This document shows positions 1-10,306 of a stretch of DNA of 64,000 nucleotides, piece by piece (positions within the stretch are counted from its first letter, which is position 1; each line of letters begins with the position of its first letter). Source of the DNA: Flectonema sp. DT1601 (taxonomy: Eukaryota > Euglenozoa > Diplonemea > Diplonemida > Diplonemidae); the NCBI GenBank assembly GCA_964019425.1, contig OZ025815.1, positions 744,001-808,000 on the forward strand, in the 5' to 3' direction. The translations under genes were made by a program, and so were the position numbers. The notes beneath the pieces were generated by a model. The model saw only the letters and a list, made by a program, of their open reading frames with translations. It had not been told where the DNA came from and ran no database searches.

Positions 1-707
1 CACTTTCTATTTTCCGTCCTGGTCAAGACGCTAAACTGATTGTTTTTTTTTTTTCAAAATTAATAAAAAAGAATATAAAAAAATACAAAAAAAAGAATAA
101 ACAATGTTATCATTGTTTTTTTTATCGTTCGACTTTGTCGACTAATTTCTATTTTCCGTTTTTTTTTTCTTTAAAAAATAAATAAAAAGAATTTAAAATA
201 AAAAAAAAGAATAAACAATGTTATCATTGTTTTTTTATCGATCGACTATGTCGATCACTTTCTATTTTCCGTCCTGGTCAAGACGCTAAACTGATTGTTT
301 TTTTTTTTCAAAATTAATAAAAAAGAATATAAAAAAATACAAAAAAAAGAATAAACAATGTTATCATTGTTTTTTTTATCGTTCGACTTTGTCGACTAAT
401 TTCTATTTTCCGTTTTTTTTTTCTTTAAAAAATAAATAAAAAGAATTTAAAATAAAAAAAAAGAATAAACAATGTTATCATTGTTTTTTTATCGATCGAC
501 TATGTCGATCACTTTCTATTTTCCGTCCTGGTCAAGACGCTAAACTGATTGTTTTTTTTTTTCAAAATTAATAAAAAAGAATATAAAAAAAAATACAAAA
601 AAAAAAAGAATAAACAATGTTATCATTGTTTTTTTTATCGTTCGACTTTGTTGACTAATTTCTATTTTCCGTTTTTTTTCTTTAAAAAATAAATAAAAAG
701 AATTTAA
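1..707 (+). repeat. Satellite array, dimeric hairpin-rich unit (SAT, + orientation)
   Basis: Tandem array with a dimer period of about 255 bp. Both subunits contain the hairpin AAACAATG-TTAT-CATTGTTT. Subunit 1 adds GATCGAC-TAT-GTCGATC and the block GTCCTGGTCAAGACG followed by CTAAACTGATTG. Subunit 2 has TCGAC-TTT-GTCGA instead and lacks the GTCCTGG block. The pieces are separated by A and T runs of variable length. The same satellite recurs through the first 36 kb, more often in the opposite orientation. No coding capacity is apparent; short Phe/Lys-rich reading frames here come from the T and A runs. Confidence 0.95.
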
Positions 708-2449
708 CCCTTACACCACCGTAAGAACCCCCAAAACGACGGGTCCAAAATTTTACTGTTTTTTCAAAAAGAGAAAAGGTACCCCCCCAGAAAACCTATG
801 TACCAAACCGGACACAACTACTCCTACGGGTCAATAGCACCTGTCACCCACACACCCAACGGTGCGTACCTTGGTGCGTTGTTGCACATTCAGCAGAACT
901 AACAAAGTCGGCAGTGTCGCAATAACGTACTCAACGGTTTCCATTCATAGCAGCTGCATGTTATTCCCTTCCCGTATTTTGAAAGGGATGATGTTTCTGC
1001 GCAACATCATGTCAGAGGGAGCCCAAGTAAAGAGAATGCCAAATCACGGCCGATATTAAATCGAAAAATCAGATTTTTCCCCTGTTTTTTGAGCTTGTAA
1101 AAGCCCTCTGTGGTAGCGGAAAATACACAAACAACCCGCATCATGGCACAGCAGGTTCAGACACACAGGAGGATTACCACATCGGTTGATAAGCTCGAAA
1201 AATATAAATAACATCGATCCCAGATCATGGAACTTCATTAGTTACAGTGCAGCTACTCAGATCAGACCGTGTTGGGCTGGATCTATAAACTTCCACCTCT
1301 TTACCCCACCAGCCTGGCATACTGGATTTTTGGGAAGTTGGCGGTTTAGGAACATCACAAGGAATTTTGTAGTTTTGGAGGATGTGATACCTTTTGAAAT
1401 ATGGGTAAGCACAAAGCGCTTGGTTGCATCGCTCACAGTAATCTAGTGATTGTGCGCGCTTTGCGCGAACTGCACACCGACGAGCCTTTTCCATCTTTCC
1501 GGGGTAGTGTCCCAAAGCTGGCTTGAGGCGATCAGGGATTGATACTGATTGTGGAGAAGGCGGTACTGATGGTGTTATTAATAGTGTTGGTGCCGCTCTG
1601 GTACGTTTAAATGTACCTATAAGCTGCCCAAAACAAAGCCAATTTGAAGGATAAGAATCTCTTGCTTCTCCAGCCAAATTCACTACTATCCGTCCAAATT
1701 CCACCATGCCCACGTCGCATCAGGATAAAGGAATTCAAAATACACGTCTCCACTTCGGATCCTCATGCTCGGGAGCAGGTAATATCGCAGAGAAGTGTAA
1801 GTTCCTCAGTATTTCGGCAAAGCGATTACGTGAAAACACTTGCGGAAAGAACAACAGGGGGGTCAGCAGTATGTCATTCAAACCCCAGGAATCCCCCAGA
1901 TTAGATTTTATTGGGAGGCGCGTCAGTAGTGTTGTGCCAACAAAGGCCCTTGCTCCTGCGTACTGGTTTTAAATTTTCTTCCCCTCTGTGAGGCATAGAC
2001 CTCAGAGTTTTTCTTCATCAGCTGGAAAACTGATTATCCGAAGAAAAACTCAAAAACCTGCAGCTCCGACTTGCGTGCAACTCTAATCTTTAACGTTTCT
2101 TGGAAACGCGTTTTTATTCTTGGTAACCCTTGTTACCTCCCCTCCCTATTTGGGGTCAGATACTTCGTCAAGTGACGAACGGAGCACACCGACGATGGAT
2201 TAGCAAATACTGTTGCATCCTCATCAGAACTGTGGACCGACATATTTCCCAAGTTGATTTTGGCCAGCTTTAGCAAATGGAAAATTTACCATTTAATAAA
2301 AACTATTGCGGCGCAACACGTAAGGAACATAAAAGACATCGCAATAATACCTCTCCCGTGAAATCGTTGTACTCAGAAATGCAAAATTTTCACTTAGCAA
2401 AAAAAAAATTTTTTTTCAGACTGATATATCAGCTCCGGTGGTGTAAGGG
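708..2449 (-). mobile_element. Degraded piggyBac-type DNA transposon
   Basis: The 1742-bp insertion interrupts the satellite. It has perfect 14-bp terminal inverted repeats (CCCTTACACCACCG at the left end, its complement at the right) and is flanked by TTAA on both sides (704-707 and 2450-2453). The uninterrupted satellite reads AATTTAAAATAAA at this point, for example near 192, so TTAA was duplicated. CCC ends plus a TTAA target are diagnostic of piggyBac. On the minus strand, 1225-1713 encodes a stretch with the family's C-terminal cysteine/histidine finger (RRCAV, then YCERCNQALC, then FKRYH). The rest of the transposase is not recognisable as one frame, so the copy is non-autonomous or decayed. 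Confidence 0.9.
1225..1713 (-). pseudogene. piggyBac transposase C-terminal remnant
   Basis: A 162-residue open stretch on the minus strand inside the TTAA-flanked element. Residues about 75-125 contain LGHYPGKMEKARRC, then DYCERCNQALCAYPYFKRYH. That is the cysteine-rich zinc-binding tail of piggyBac transposases (C-x2-C, LC, then F-x2-YH). The second cysteine of the usual first pair appears replaced, since RCAVRAK has only one. The DDE catalytic core would lie upstream (above about 1713 on the minus strand), but no long frame is open there. A decayed remnant is the best reading; the identification rests on this motif and on the element ends. Confidence 0.7.
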
Positions 2450-3309
2450 TTAAAATAAAAAAAAAGAATAAACAATGTTATCATTGTTTTTTTATCGATC
2501 GACTATGTCGATCACTTTCTATTTTCCGTCCTGGTCAAGACGCTAAACTGATTGTTTTTTTTTTTTCAAAATTAATAAAAAAGAATATAAAAAAATACAA
2601 AAAAAAGAATAAACAATGTTATCATTGTTTTTTTTATCGTTCGACTTTGTCGACTAATTTCTATTTTCCGTTTTTTTTTTCTTTAAAAAATAAATAAAAA
2701 GAATTTAAAATAAAAAAAAAGAATAAACAATGTTATCATTGTTTTTTTATCGATCGACTATGTCGATCACTTTCTATTTTCCGTCCTGGTCAAGACGCTA
2801 AACTGATTGTTTTTTTTTTCAAAATTAATAAAAAAGAATATAAAAAAATACAAAAAAAAGAATAAACAATGTTATCATTGTTTTTTTTATCGTTCGACTT
2901 TGTCGACTAATTTCTATTTTCCGTTTTTTTTCTTTAAAAAATAAATAAAAAGAATTTAAAATAAAAAAAAAGAATAAACAATGTTATCATTGTTTTTTTT
3001 TATCGATCGACTATGTCGATTACTTTCTATTTTCCGTCCTGGTCAAGACGCTAAACTGATTGTTTTTTTTTTTTCAAAATAAAAAAAAAATATTAAAAAA
3101 AAAAAATAAAAAAAAAGAATAAACAATGTTATCATTGTTTTTTTTTATCGTTCGACTTTGTTGACTAATTTCTATTTTCCGTTTTTTTTCTTTAAAAAAT
3201 AAATAAAAAGAATTTAAAAAAAAAAAAAAGAATAAACAATGTTATCATTGTTTTTTTATCGATCGACTATGTCGATCACTTTCTATTTTCCGTCCTGGTC
3301 AAGACGCTA
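2450..3309 (+). repeat. Satellite array (SAT, + orientation), continued
   Basis: Resumes the satellite directly after the piggyBac right TTAA. It contains the same alternating subunits and ends in GTCAAGACGCTA, where the LINE is inserted. Confidence 0.93.
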
Positions 3310-4300
3310 TAATTCGCCACAACTACCGAACGGCAGGATACACATCATATCCGACAGCCAGTCATCGCTGAGTAGCTTGGCCAAGGGGTACCTCTGCCAG
3401 CATTCGCGCACCAACCACGAGATTCTCAGCCAGATTTCCACCCTGAATCGCCCGTTTACGATGCAGTTTGTACCTTCTCATTGTGGTGTTATTGGAAATG
3501 AGTTAGCTGATAGCCTGGCTTCCAAAGCTGCGTCATCTGAGATACCGCTCACGGAGGTTCCCTTTGACTACCGAATGGCTCAATGTTCAATTGTGAACCA
3601 AGTCAGAAAAGCATGGCTTCGCTCCCGAGATACGCGACACGTCCACAACTTGGCAACATCGTCTGGTAGGGTACAGAAGTTCCATCAGGACCTTTTAAGA
3701 AGTGACGAGATTATTATAGCCCGAGTGAGAACGGGTCATCACGAACTGGTAAAGCTCCCTGCCTTGGGTCTTACTGACTGTCGATTCTGTAATCACACCG
3801 ACACAGACGCACATCACCTTCTCTCGAGATGTAATGGCGCGAGGATCATAGTGCAGCAATTCTTCCCGGACATCCCGCAATGCGATGACCCGACAAATGA
3901 CGGACAACACCACCATACGTTCTTTGCCACAGAGAATCAGCCGAAACTAGCTGCAATGCTGAAGGACCTGGAGAGCTACCTGCAGAGCTTTCCGCTGCGT
4001 GCGGCCCTGCCGAGACAGTGGTTATTGAGGCATCTTGTTAAATTCTCTAACCTTCCGAAACTCACTTCTCGAGATAAGCTCGAAGTCTTACAAGCCATCG
4101 ATAATGCCTACAATCACACGGTGATCGAGGAAATACACAATTTTCTGTGGACAGTTGAGCTTTTCTGCTATAATGGTATAGAAAAGACTCAATTTACTGA
4201 TCTGCTCAATAAGATCCACTACGCCAACTATGAGCGGATAGAACGGAAGTGGTTCGACTACAAGGTGCGAGGTCCTCCGACTCGGAGTTACATAGATATA
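3310..4300 (+). pseudogene. LINE ORF2 C-terminus: RNase H domain and CCHC zinc knuckle
   Basis: The frame enters from the satellite (the apparent Met at 3239 is satellite-derived) and becomes LINE protein at about residue 25. It shows the RNase H motif IISDSQSSL, with the second catalytic acid, and PSHCGVIGNELADSLA, with the His and last Asp. The first catalytic Asp is lost to the 5' truncation. Further on, CRFCNHTDTDAHHLLSRC is a C-x2-C-x8-H-x4-C knuckle typical of the tail of I-clade LINE ORF2. The last ~22 residues of the open frame (LQLEILLRGKN onwards) come from the inserted MITE. Without the MITE the frame would read SYIDTIQN and stop at 4613-4615. Confidence 0.85.
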
Positions 4301-4602
4301 CTGCAACTGGAAATATTACTGCGCGGAAAAAACCGCACTAATTTCCAAATCTGCAAAAAACCGCACTAATTTTTCCACGCAGTAATATTTCCACCGCACT
4401 AATATTTCTGCTCAGAAGTGATTTTTTCTCCAGATGCATTTTTCTGCTGGTGCCTTACACAGCAAAAAAGCAACCAAATTTTTTTCTACCACCAAGTGGA
4501 AAAAACCGCACTAATCTTTTCTCAAAAAAACCGCACTAATTTTTCCGCGCAGTAATATTTCCCCGCAGTAATTATTCAGCGCAGTAATATTTCCAGTTGC
4601 AG
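4301..4602. mobile_element. 302-bp MITE, copy 1 (inside LINE)
   Basis: Ends are CTGCAACTGGAAATATTAC and its complement, flanked by TA (4299-4300 and 4603-4604). The interior is largely variants of ATTACTGCG and ATTAGTGCGG in both orientations, separated by T or A runs. No coding capacity. It is inserted in the last codons of the LINE ORF, so it arrived after the LINE. Length is identical to copies 3 and 4. A TA target suggests mobilisation by a Tc1/mariner-superfamily transposase, which is inference. Confidence 0.92.
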
Positions 4603-4751
4603 TACTATTCAAAATTAATCCCTGAAATCATCAACTGTGTTTACTGAGTTATTAAATTCATCTATTTTATTTTATGTTATCTTATATTATTTTATTTTGT
4701 TTTATTTTTTCATCATAATATCAAGTTTATTTAGTGTTTCAGATTAGAACT

Positions 4752-4795
<44 letters not shown>

Positions 4796-4801
4796 TTGTT
4801 T

Positions 4802-5034
4802 ACTTAATTGCGTGGTTTCCTGCTAGTATACCGGACAAGGTGGAAGCAAAGTGTTTCTAGGTCTCCTGATCTAGTATGCCCTGTGCTGATACTAACAAAA
4901 TAATCCCCCGGGATTAGGTTCTTCCTACTGCCGCAGTATTGGGGACCCTCAGAAGAGCCACCCGGTACTCTTTGAGTGTCTACCTAACCGATACTCGGTG
5001 GTCTGATGGACTTGCTAACTAACTAACTAACTAA
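4802..5034 (+). repeat. LINE 3' tail segment with (CTAA)n end
   Basis: A 235-bp segment, from ACTTAATTGCGTGG to the (CTAA)n tail, recurs almost unchanged at 50418-50653 in the gene region. It contains short inverted repeats (for example CCGATACTCGG). It may be the LINE 3' UTR or a SINE sharing the LINE tail; it starts right after a long T run. Confidence 0.75.
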
Positions 5035-6447
5035 CTATTTTCCGTCCTGGTCAAGACGCTAAACTGATTGTTTTTTTTTTTTCAAAATAAAAAAAAAATA
5101 TTAAAAAAAAAAAATAAAAAAAAAGAATAAACAATGTTATCATTGTTTTTTTTTATCGTTCGACTTTGTTGACTAATTTCTATTTTCCGTTTTTTTTCTT
5201 TAAAAAATAAATAAAAAGAATTTAAAAAAAAAAAAAAAAAAAAGAATAAACAATGTTATCATTGTTTTTTTTATCGATCGACTATGTCGATTACTTTCTA
5301 TTTTCCGTCCTGGTCAAGACGCTAAACTGATTGTTTTTTTTTCAAAAAAAAAAAAAAATATTAAAAAAAAAAAATAAAAAAAAAGAATAAACAATGTTAT
5401 CATTGTTTTTTTTTATCGTTCGACTTTGTTGACTAATTTCTATTTTCCGTTTTTTTTCTTTACAAAAATAATAAAAAGAATTTAAAAAAAAAAAAAAAAA
5501 AAAGAATAAACAATGTTATCATTGTTTTTTTTATCGATCGACTATGTCGATTACTTTCTATTTTCCGTCCTGGTCAAGACGCTAAACTGATTGTTTTTTT
5601 TTCAAAATTAATAAAAAAGAATATAAAAAAAATACAAAAAAAAGAATAAACAATGTTATCATTGTTTTTTTTTTATCGTTCGACTTTGTCGACTAATTTC
5701 TATTTTCCGTTTTTTTTCTTTAAAAAATAAATAAAAAGAATTTAAAATAAAAAAAAAAAAGAATAAACAATGTTATCATTGTTTTTTTTATCGATCGACT
5801 ATGTCGATTACTTTCTATTTTCCGTCCTGGTCAAGACGCTAAACTGATTGTTTTTTTTTTCAAAATTAATAAAAAAGAATATAAAAAAAATAAAAAAAAA
5901 AAAGAATAAACAATGTTATCATTGTTTTTTTTTATCGTTCGACTTTGTTGACTAATTTCTATTTTCCATTTTTTTTCTTTTTAAAAAAATAAATAAAAAG
6001 AATTAAAATAAAAAAAAAAAAAAGAATAAACAATGTTATCATTGTTTTTTTTTTATCGATCGACTATGTCGATTACTTTCTATTTTCCGTCCTGGTCAGG
6101 ACGCTAAACTGATTGTTTTTTCTTTAAAAATAAATAAAAAGAATAAAAAAAAAAAAAAAAGAATAAACAATGTTATCATTGTTTTTTTTTTATCGATCGA
6201 CTATGTCGATTACTTACTATTTTCCGTCCTGGTCAAGACGCTAAACTGATTGTTTTTTCTTTAAAATAATTAAAAAGATTTAAAAAAAAAAAAAAAAAAA
6301 AAATGAATAAACAATGTTATCATTGTTTTTTTTTCTATCGATCAACTATGTCGATTAATTTCTATTTTCCGTCCTGATCGAGACGCTAAACTGATTGTTT
6401 CCTTTTTTTAAATAATAAATAAGAAAAAAAAAAAAAAAAAAAAAAAA
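5035..6447 (+). repeat. Satellite array (SAT, + orientation), with diverged 3' edge
   Basis: Seven to eight satellite subunits following the LINE. Toward 6300-6447 the units diverge (GTCCTGATCGAGACG) and end in a long A run that joins repeat B. The same diverged edge adjoins repeat B at 15729, 17333 and 29391. Confidence 0.92.
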
Positions 6448-6569
6448 GAGCATCTCCCTGCTATCCCTCATATCCCCACAATAATATTATACCTTTTCAT
6501 TTTCTCTTTCCTTTTCTGGTCTTTTTTTTTCTTTTTTTTTCCTTTTTCATACAACGTTTTTTATTTATA

Positions 6570-7331
6570 TGCATAGATGGAAGTGCCCTCCAAATTTGGA
6601 GGGCGCCTGGTGAAAATCAGCCACAAAAATTTGTAGGGCCAAAATAGGGCCATTGTAGGGCCAAAATAGGGCCAAAATAGGGCGCTGGAGGGCGCGTAGG
6701 GCGCTTTTTTTATTAAATTTAATATAATGCCGAGCTCATTTTGACACACCCCTGCCCTCAGCGAGGTCGAATCGCATCTTATTTGACTTTTCTCCGGTTC
6801 GCCCGATCAAATGCGTCTCTGGGATATCAGTTTACTTGCCACCAGTAAACTTCTTTTTTTTCTCACAGGGTACCGTGAAGACCGGCCTATTAACAGGTTA
6901 GCAGGAACACACTCTCCCTCCTCGAATCCCTCTATATTCGACTCGGTGCATTCTGCGGGCTAATCAGCTCCTTGTAGATCTGGGATGCATCGTCCACTGA
7001 AATGAGTTTCAGCTTCAGGGATTGCAGCAGGCCCCGGAAGCTCTCAAGGAGTGGCCCATTGTTTTTGCCATTGTTGACCTCCGAACCATGACCTGGAGGT
7101 CTCAGGTTCGAACCCCTTGACACCCCTTTTTTTTTTCGAAAGACTGCCAAGCATGTCAAAAAAAATTTTTTTGGCTTCTGCGTCAAAATACTTGTGCGTC
7201 AGTGTAAGTCCCCGTGTCTTATAGTAATAAAAAAAGTAAAAAAAAGCGCCCTCCAAAATAATATTTATATTAAAAGCGCCCTACAAGCGCCCTACACGCC
7301 CTCCAAATTGTAGGGCACTTCCATCTATGTA
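6570..7331. mobile_element. 762-bp TIR element (C) in the TA microsatellite of repeat B
   Basis: Left end CATAGATGGAAGTGCCCT and right-end complement ACATAGATGGAAGTGCCCT lie within TATA sequence, consistent with a TA target. Sub-terminal tandem motifs (AGGGCCAAAATAGGGCC, GCGCCCTACAAGCGCCC) give a GC-rich border. The interior holds a tRNA-like box B sequence (7048-7125). No transposase is seen. The exact duplication is ambiguous because the target is a TA repeat. Confidence 0.75.
7048..7125 (+). other. tRNA-like (SINE-type) sequence
   Basis: Contains a box B sequence, GGTTCGAACCC, preceded by GACCTGGAGGTCTCA and followed by CACCCC and a T10 run that could end Pol III transcription. A normal 7-nt anticodon loop cannot be formed, so it is a degenerate or SINE-type head rather than a functional tRNA. 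Confidence 0.45.
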
Positions 7332-7618
7332 TATATATATTTTTTTTTTTTTTTTTTTTTTCATGTTTGATTATTTCCTCTTCATTTTTTTTTTTCTTTT
7401 CTTTTCTTTCTTTTTTTTTTTTTTCCTCTGCCTCTCTCTTAATTCTGTTCGTTTCTTTGAAACGAAAATTCATTTGAATATTATTCCTTGGTCAGCAACC
7501 ATCATTGTCGCCCTTTGGGCCTGTTAAAAAAAATAAAAAAATAAAAAGAAAGTTTACATCGGGAATAGGGCAGGAGCCAAAAGCTCCCAGTCCGTTACTT
7601 CCCACTTTATCGAAATTC

Positions 7619-8180
7619 ACATTGTTTATTCTTTTTTTTTATTTTTTTTTTTATATTCTTTTTTATTAATTTTGAAAAAAAAAAAAAAAAACAATCAGTT
7701 TAGCGTCTTGACCAGGACGGAAAATAGAAAGTAATCGACATAGTCGATCGATAAAAAAACAATGATAACATTGTTTATTCTTTTTTTTTTTAAATTCTTT
7801 TTATTTATTTTTTAAAAGAAAAAAAAAACGGAAAATAGAAATTAGTCGACAAAGTCGAACGATAAAAAAACAATGATAACATTGTTTATTCTTTTTTTTT
7901 TTTTTTTTATTTCTTTTTATTTATTAAAAAAAAAAAAACAATCAGTTTAGCGTCTTGACCAGGACGGAAAATAGAAAGTGATCGACATAGTCGATCGATA
8001 AAAAAACAATGATAACATTGTTTATTCTTTTTTTTTATTTTAAATTCTTTTTATTTATTTTTTAAAGAAAAAAAAAAAACGGAAAATAGAAATTAGTCGA
8101 CAAAGTCGAACGATAAAAAAAAAAAACAATGATAACATTGTTTATTCTTTATTTTTTTATATTCTTATTTAATTAATAAT
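7619..8180 (-). repeat. Satellite array (SAT, - orientation)
   Basis: The same dimeric satellite in inverse orientation to positions 1-6447, directly abutting the start of repeat B. The two inverted arrays flanking one B copy make a large inverted-repeat arrangement. Confidence 0.93.
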
Positions 8181-8380
8181 TATATTGTCTTGAAAACTTG
8201 AAGGGGGTTAACTGTTGGATTTTATATGTAAAATACAAGACGAACGCCTGCTTTGGACACACTGGTTTGTTCACAGTAACCTCGGTGGTCTACCCACCAA
8301 TTGATACTCACTGACAGATTTAATTATCATCCATTGCAATCTTCAGAATGCAAAAGCACTTGAAGTTACGATTCCTCTCA

Positions 8381-8470
8381 GCTGCATACACATCTCTTTT
8401 TTCCGTGTTGTCATTCAGTGCAGTACGGAATCGAGTTATTCAACTGTGAATTAATCACCAAGACGAACAC
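8381..8470 (-). repeat. Dispersed repeat R, copy in the repeat block (minus)
   Basis: Matches on the minus strand the intergenic sequences at 47696-47775 (AATAACTCGATTCCG and GCTGAATGACAGCACGG) and 56838-56865 (AGAGATGTGTATGCAGC). It shows that a family dispersed through the gene region also occurs in the repeat block. Confidence 0.75.
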
Positions 8471-8949
8471 CAGGAAGGGGGGCGTTTGAGTTTGATTTGT
8501 AAAATACAACTATATCATCATAACGATATTTAACATCATAAGGAAACCGCTAGCTACCATGCTGGTAACTGACCAACTCAGTCAACTCACTAATCTTTGG
8601 CCACCGTTCCGACTTTCTTTCCTTTCACACCGACAGTCCTCTAACGGACTAATCACGTATCGAAAAAAACAGCGAAGGTCGAGCAACTTAATACCTCGTG
8701 CCGAAATTCTTGTGAGGAACTCAAGAATTTTTGCTGAAAAAAAAATTTCCAAAAAAAAAATTCCTCACACTAATAATTCCTTACCAGATCACCAAAGGAA
8801 ACCCCCAGTAAAAATTTTTCCTTGATCAGGAATTATTTTTGTGGGAGAAGAATCTTGTGAAATAACGATTTTTGAGGAGAAATTCCTTGCAAGGATAATT
8901 CCCGCAATAAGAATATAGGAAAGAAAATTAAAAAAAAACTTTTTTAAGT

Positions 8950-9021
8950 GACGCTGGTTGTCCACTGGTATGATTGTGGATTTGCATTCGCTAGGCTGCA
9001 GGTTCGAGTCCTGGTGGAGGA
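8950..9021 (+). other. tRNA-like sequence, family 2 copy 1
   Basis: Box A-like TCCACTGGTATGATTG and box B GGTTCGAGTCC at near-tRNA spacing, followed by a T9 run. TTGCATTCGCTAGGCTGC is shared with the copy at 12689-12763. The anticodon stem does not pair well, so it is a pseudo-tRNA or the head of a tRNA-derived SINE. The D-arm resembles tRNA-Pro/Gly (GTGGTATGATT), which is only suggestive. Confidence 0.5.
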
Positions 9022-9029
9022 TTTTTTTT

Positions 9030-9250
9030 TTAATTAAAAACCATTAAAAGCCCTTTATTTTTATTTTTCCAAATTAAAGGGGAATTAAATCCCCTTTAAT
9101 TTTAAAATAAAGGGCCCTTTAATTCATTAAATCCCCTTTAATTCCCCTTTATTTCATTAAATTGGAAAATAAAGGGGAATTAATTAAAAGCCCTTTAATA
9201 TTAAAAGCCCTTTATTTCCGCTTTAATTTTTAATTCCCCTTTAAAGGGGT
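9030..9250. repeat. Low-complexity AATTAAAGGGG palindromic cluster
   Basis: Roughly 220 bp built almost wholly from CCCTTTAATT, CCCCTTTAATT and CCCTTTATTT and their complements in both orientations. This gives many possible stems. No sign of coding. Confidence 0.7.
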
Positions 9251-9260
9251 ACAAGTATGA

Positions 9261-9882
9261 TTTTTTAAAGAAAAAAAAAACGGAAAATAGAAATTAGTCG
9301 ACAAAGTCGAACGATAAAAAAAAACAATGATAACATTGTTTATTCTTTTTTTTTGTATTTTTTTTATTCTTTTTATTAATTTTGAAAAAAAAACAATCAG
9401 TTTAGCGTCTTGACCAGGACGGAAAATAGAAAGTGATCGACATAGTCGATCGATAAAAAAACAATGATAACATTGTTTATTCTTTTTTTTTTTTTTTTAA
9501 ATTCTTTTTATTTATTTTTTAAAGAAAAAAAATGGAAAATAGAAATTAGTCGACAAAGTCGAACGATAAAAAAAAAACAATGATAACATTGTTTATTCTA
9601 TTTTTTATTTTTTTTTTTCTATTCTTTTTTATTAATTTTGAAAAAAAAAAAAAACAATCAGTTTAGCGTCTTGACCAGGACGGAAAATAGAAAGTAATCG
9701 ACATAGTCGATCGATAAAAAAACAATGATAACATTGTTTATTCTTTTTTTTTTTTTATTTTAAATTCTTTTTATTTATTTTTTAACGAAAAAAAACGGAA
9801 AATAGAAATTAGTCGACAAAGTCGAACGATAAAAAAAAACAATGATAACATTGGTTATTCTTTTTTATTATTATTTTTTTTA
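9261..9882 (-). repeat. Satellite array (SAT, - orientation)
   Basis: Satellite dimers resume in minus orientation up to a T run ending in TA, where MITE copy 2 is inserted. Confidence 0.92.
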
Positions 9883-10306
9883 CTGCAACTGGAAATATTA
9901 CTGCGCTGAATAATTACTGCGGGGATATATTACTGCGCGGAAAAATTAGTGCGGTTTTTTTGAGGAATTTCGATAAGTGGGAAGTAACGGACTGGGAGCT
10001 TTTGGCTCCTGCCCTATTCCCGACGTAAACTTTCTTTTTATTTTTTTTTTTTTTTTAACAGGCCCAAAGGGCGACAATGATGGTTGAAAAGATTAGTGCG
10101 GTTTTTTCCACTTGGTAGTAGAAAAAAATTTGGTTGCTTTTTTGCTGTGTAAGGCACCAGCAGAAAAATGCATCTGGAGAAAAAATCACTTCTGAGCAGA
10201 AATATTAGTGCGGTGGAAATATTACTGCGTGGAAAAATTAGTGCGGTTTTTTGCAGATTTGGAAATTAGTGCGGTTTTTTCCGCGCAGTAATATTTCCAG
10301 TTGCAG
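9883..10306. mobile_element. 302-bp MITE, copy 2, with 122-bp insert of repeat B
   Basis: Same ends as copy 1 and flanked by TA (9881-9882 and 10307-10308) in satellite DNA. It is 424 bp because 122 bp equal to the start of repeat B (9964-10085) is inserted between GTTTTTTTGA and GAAAAGATTAG, which are adjacent in copy 3. Copies 2 and 3 are in the opposite orientation to copies 1 and 4. Confidence 0.92.
9964..10085 (+). repeat. Repeat B start module (122 bp) nested in the MITE
   Basis: Carries GAATTTCGATAAGTGGG, GGGAGCTTTTGGCTCC, GTAAACTTTC, a T tract ending TTAACAG, and GGCCCAAAGGGCGAC up to GATGGTT. It stops there, whereas all other B copies continue with GCTGACCAAGG. Confidence 0.85.

Larger units (their letters stand above)
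3310..5034 (+). mobile_element. 5'-truncated non-LTR retrotransposon (LINE) with RNase H
   Basis: The insertion begins inside the reverse transcriptase/RNase H part of a LINE ORF and ends in a (CTAA)n tail at about 5013-5034. About 25 bp of satellite, from CTATTTTCCG to AAGACGCTA, occurs immediately before the element and again immediately after it. This looks like a long target-site duplication of the kind target-primed reverse transcription makes. A 302-bp MITE is inserted at 4301-4602, followed by an AT-rich 3' UTR, a 40+ bp T run (about 4755-4794) and a 235-bp segment also found at 50418-50653. RNase H plus a C-terminal CCHC knuckle suggests the I/ingi-like group. Confidence 0.85.
6448..7618 (-). 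repeat. Repeat B copy 1 (minus), interrupted by a TIR element
   Basis: Read on the minus strand, repeat B starts GAATTTCGATAAAGTGGG. It then carries GGGAGCTTTTGGCTCC, a T tract ending AACAG, GGCCCAAAGGGCGAC, GTTTCAAAGAAACGAAC, a purine-rich tract, a TA microsatellite, AACGTTGTATG and finally GGGATAGCAGGGAGATGCTC. Here the TA microsatellite is split by the 762-bp element at 6570-7331. No coding capacity is evident. Confidence 0.85.
8181..9260. other. Non-satellite insert of unknown nature
   Basis: About 1.1 kb between satellite arrays. It holds two diverged copies of a motif around GTAAAATACAA (near 8222 and 8499; a third is near 13379), a minus-strand copy of dispersed repeat R (8381-8470), a tRNA-like sequence (8950-9021), and a low-complexity stretch made of AATTAAAGGGG-type inverted repeats (9030-9250). 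No convincing protein gene. Confidence 0.6.

Noticed and set aside
4301-4602. Geminivirus/CRESS-type origin, since GGAAATATTAC in the MITE resembles TAATATTAC
   Set aside because: The match is incomplete, it recurs as part of an internal repeat rather than in a single stem-loop, no Rep gene is present, and the TA duplication with inverted termini fits a DNA transposon.
5013-5034. CTAACTAACTAA tract as a telomere-like repeat
   Set aside because: A 4-bp unit at the end of a LINE, repeated with the same upstream segment at 50653. It is the retrotransposon tail.
1-6447. CRISPR-like array of repeats with regular spacing
   Set aside because: The intervening segments are themselves repeated homopolymer-rich subunits, not unique spacers, and the sequence is eukaryotic. 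It is a satellite.
7327-7527. Phe- or Lys-rich small proteins throughout the repeat block (for example also 17306-17500 and 30064-30342)
   Set aside because: They are translations of T or A homopolymers and satellite units.
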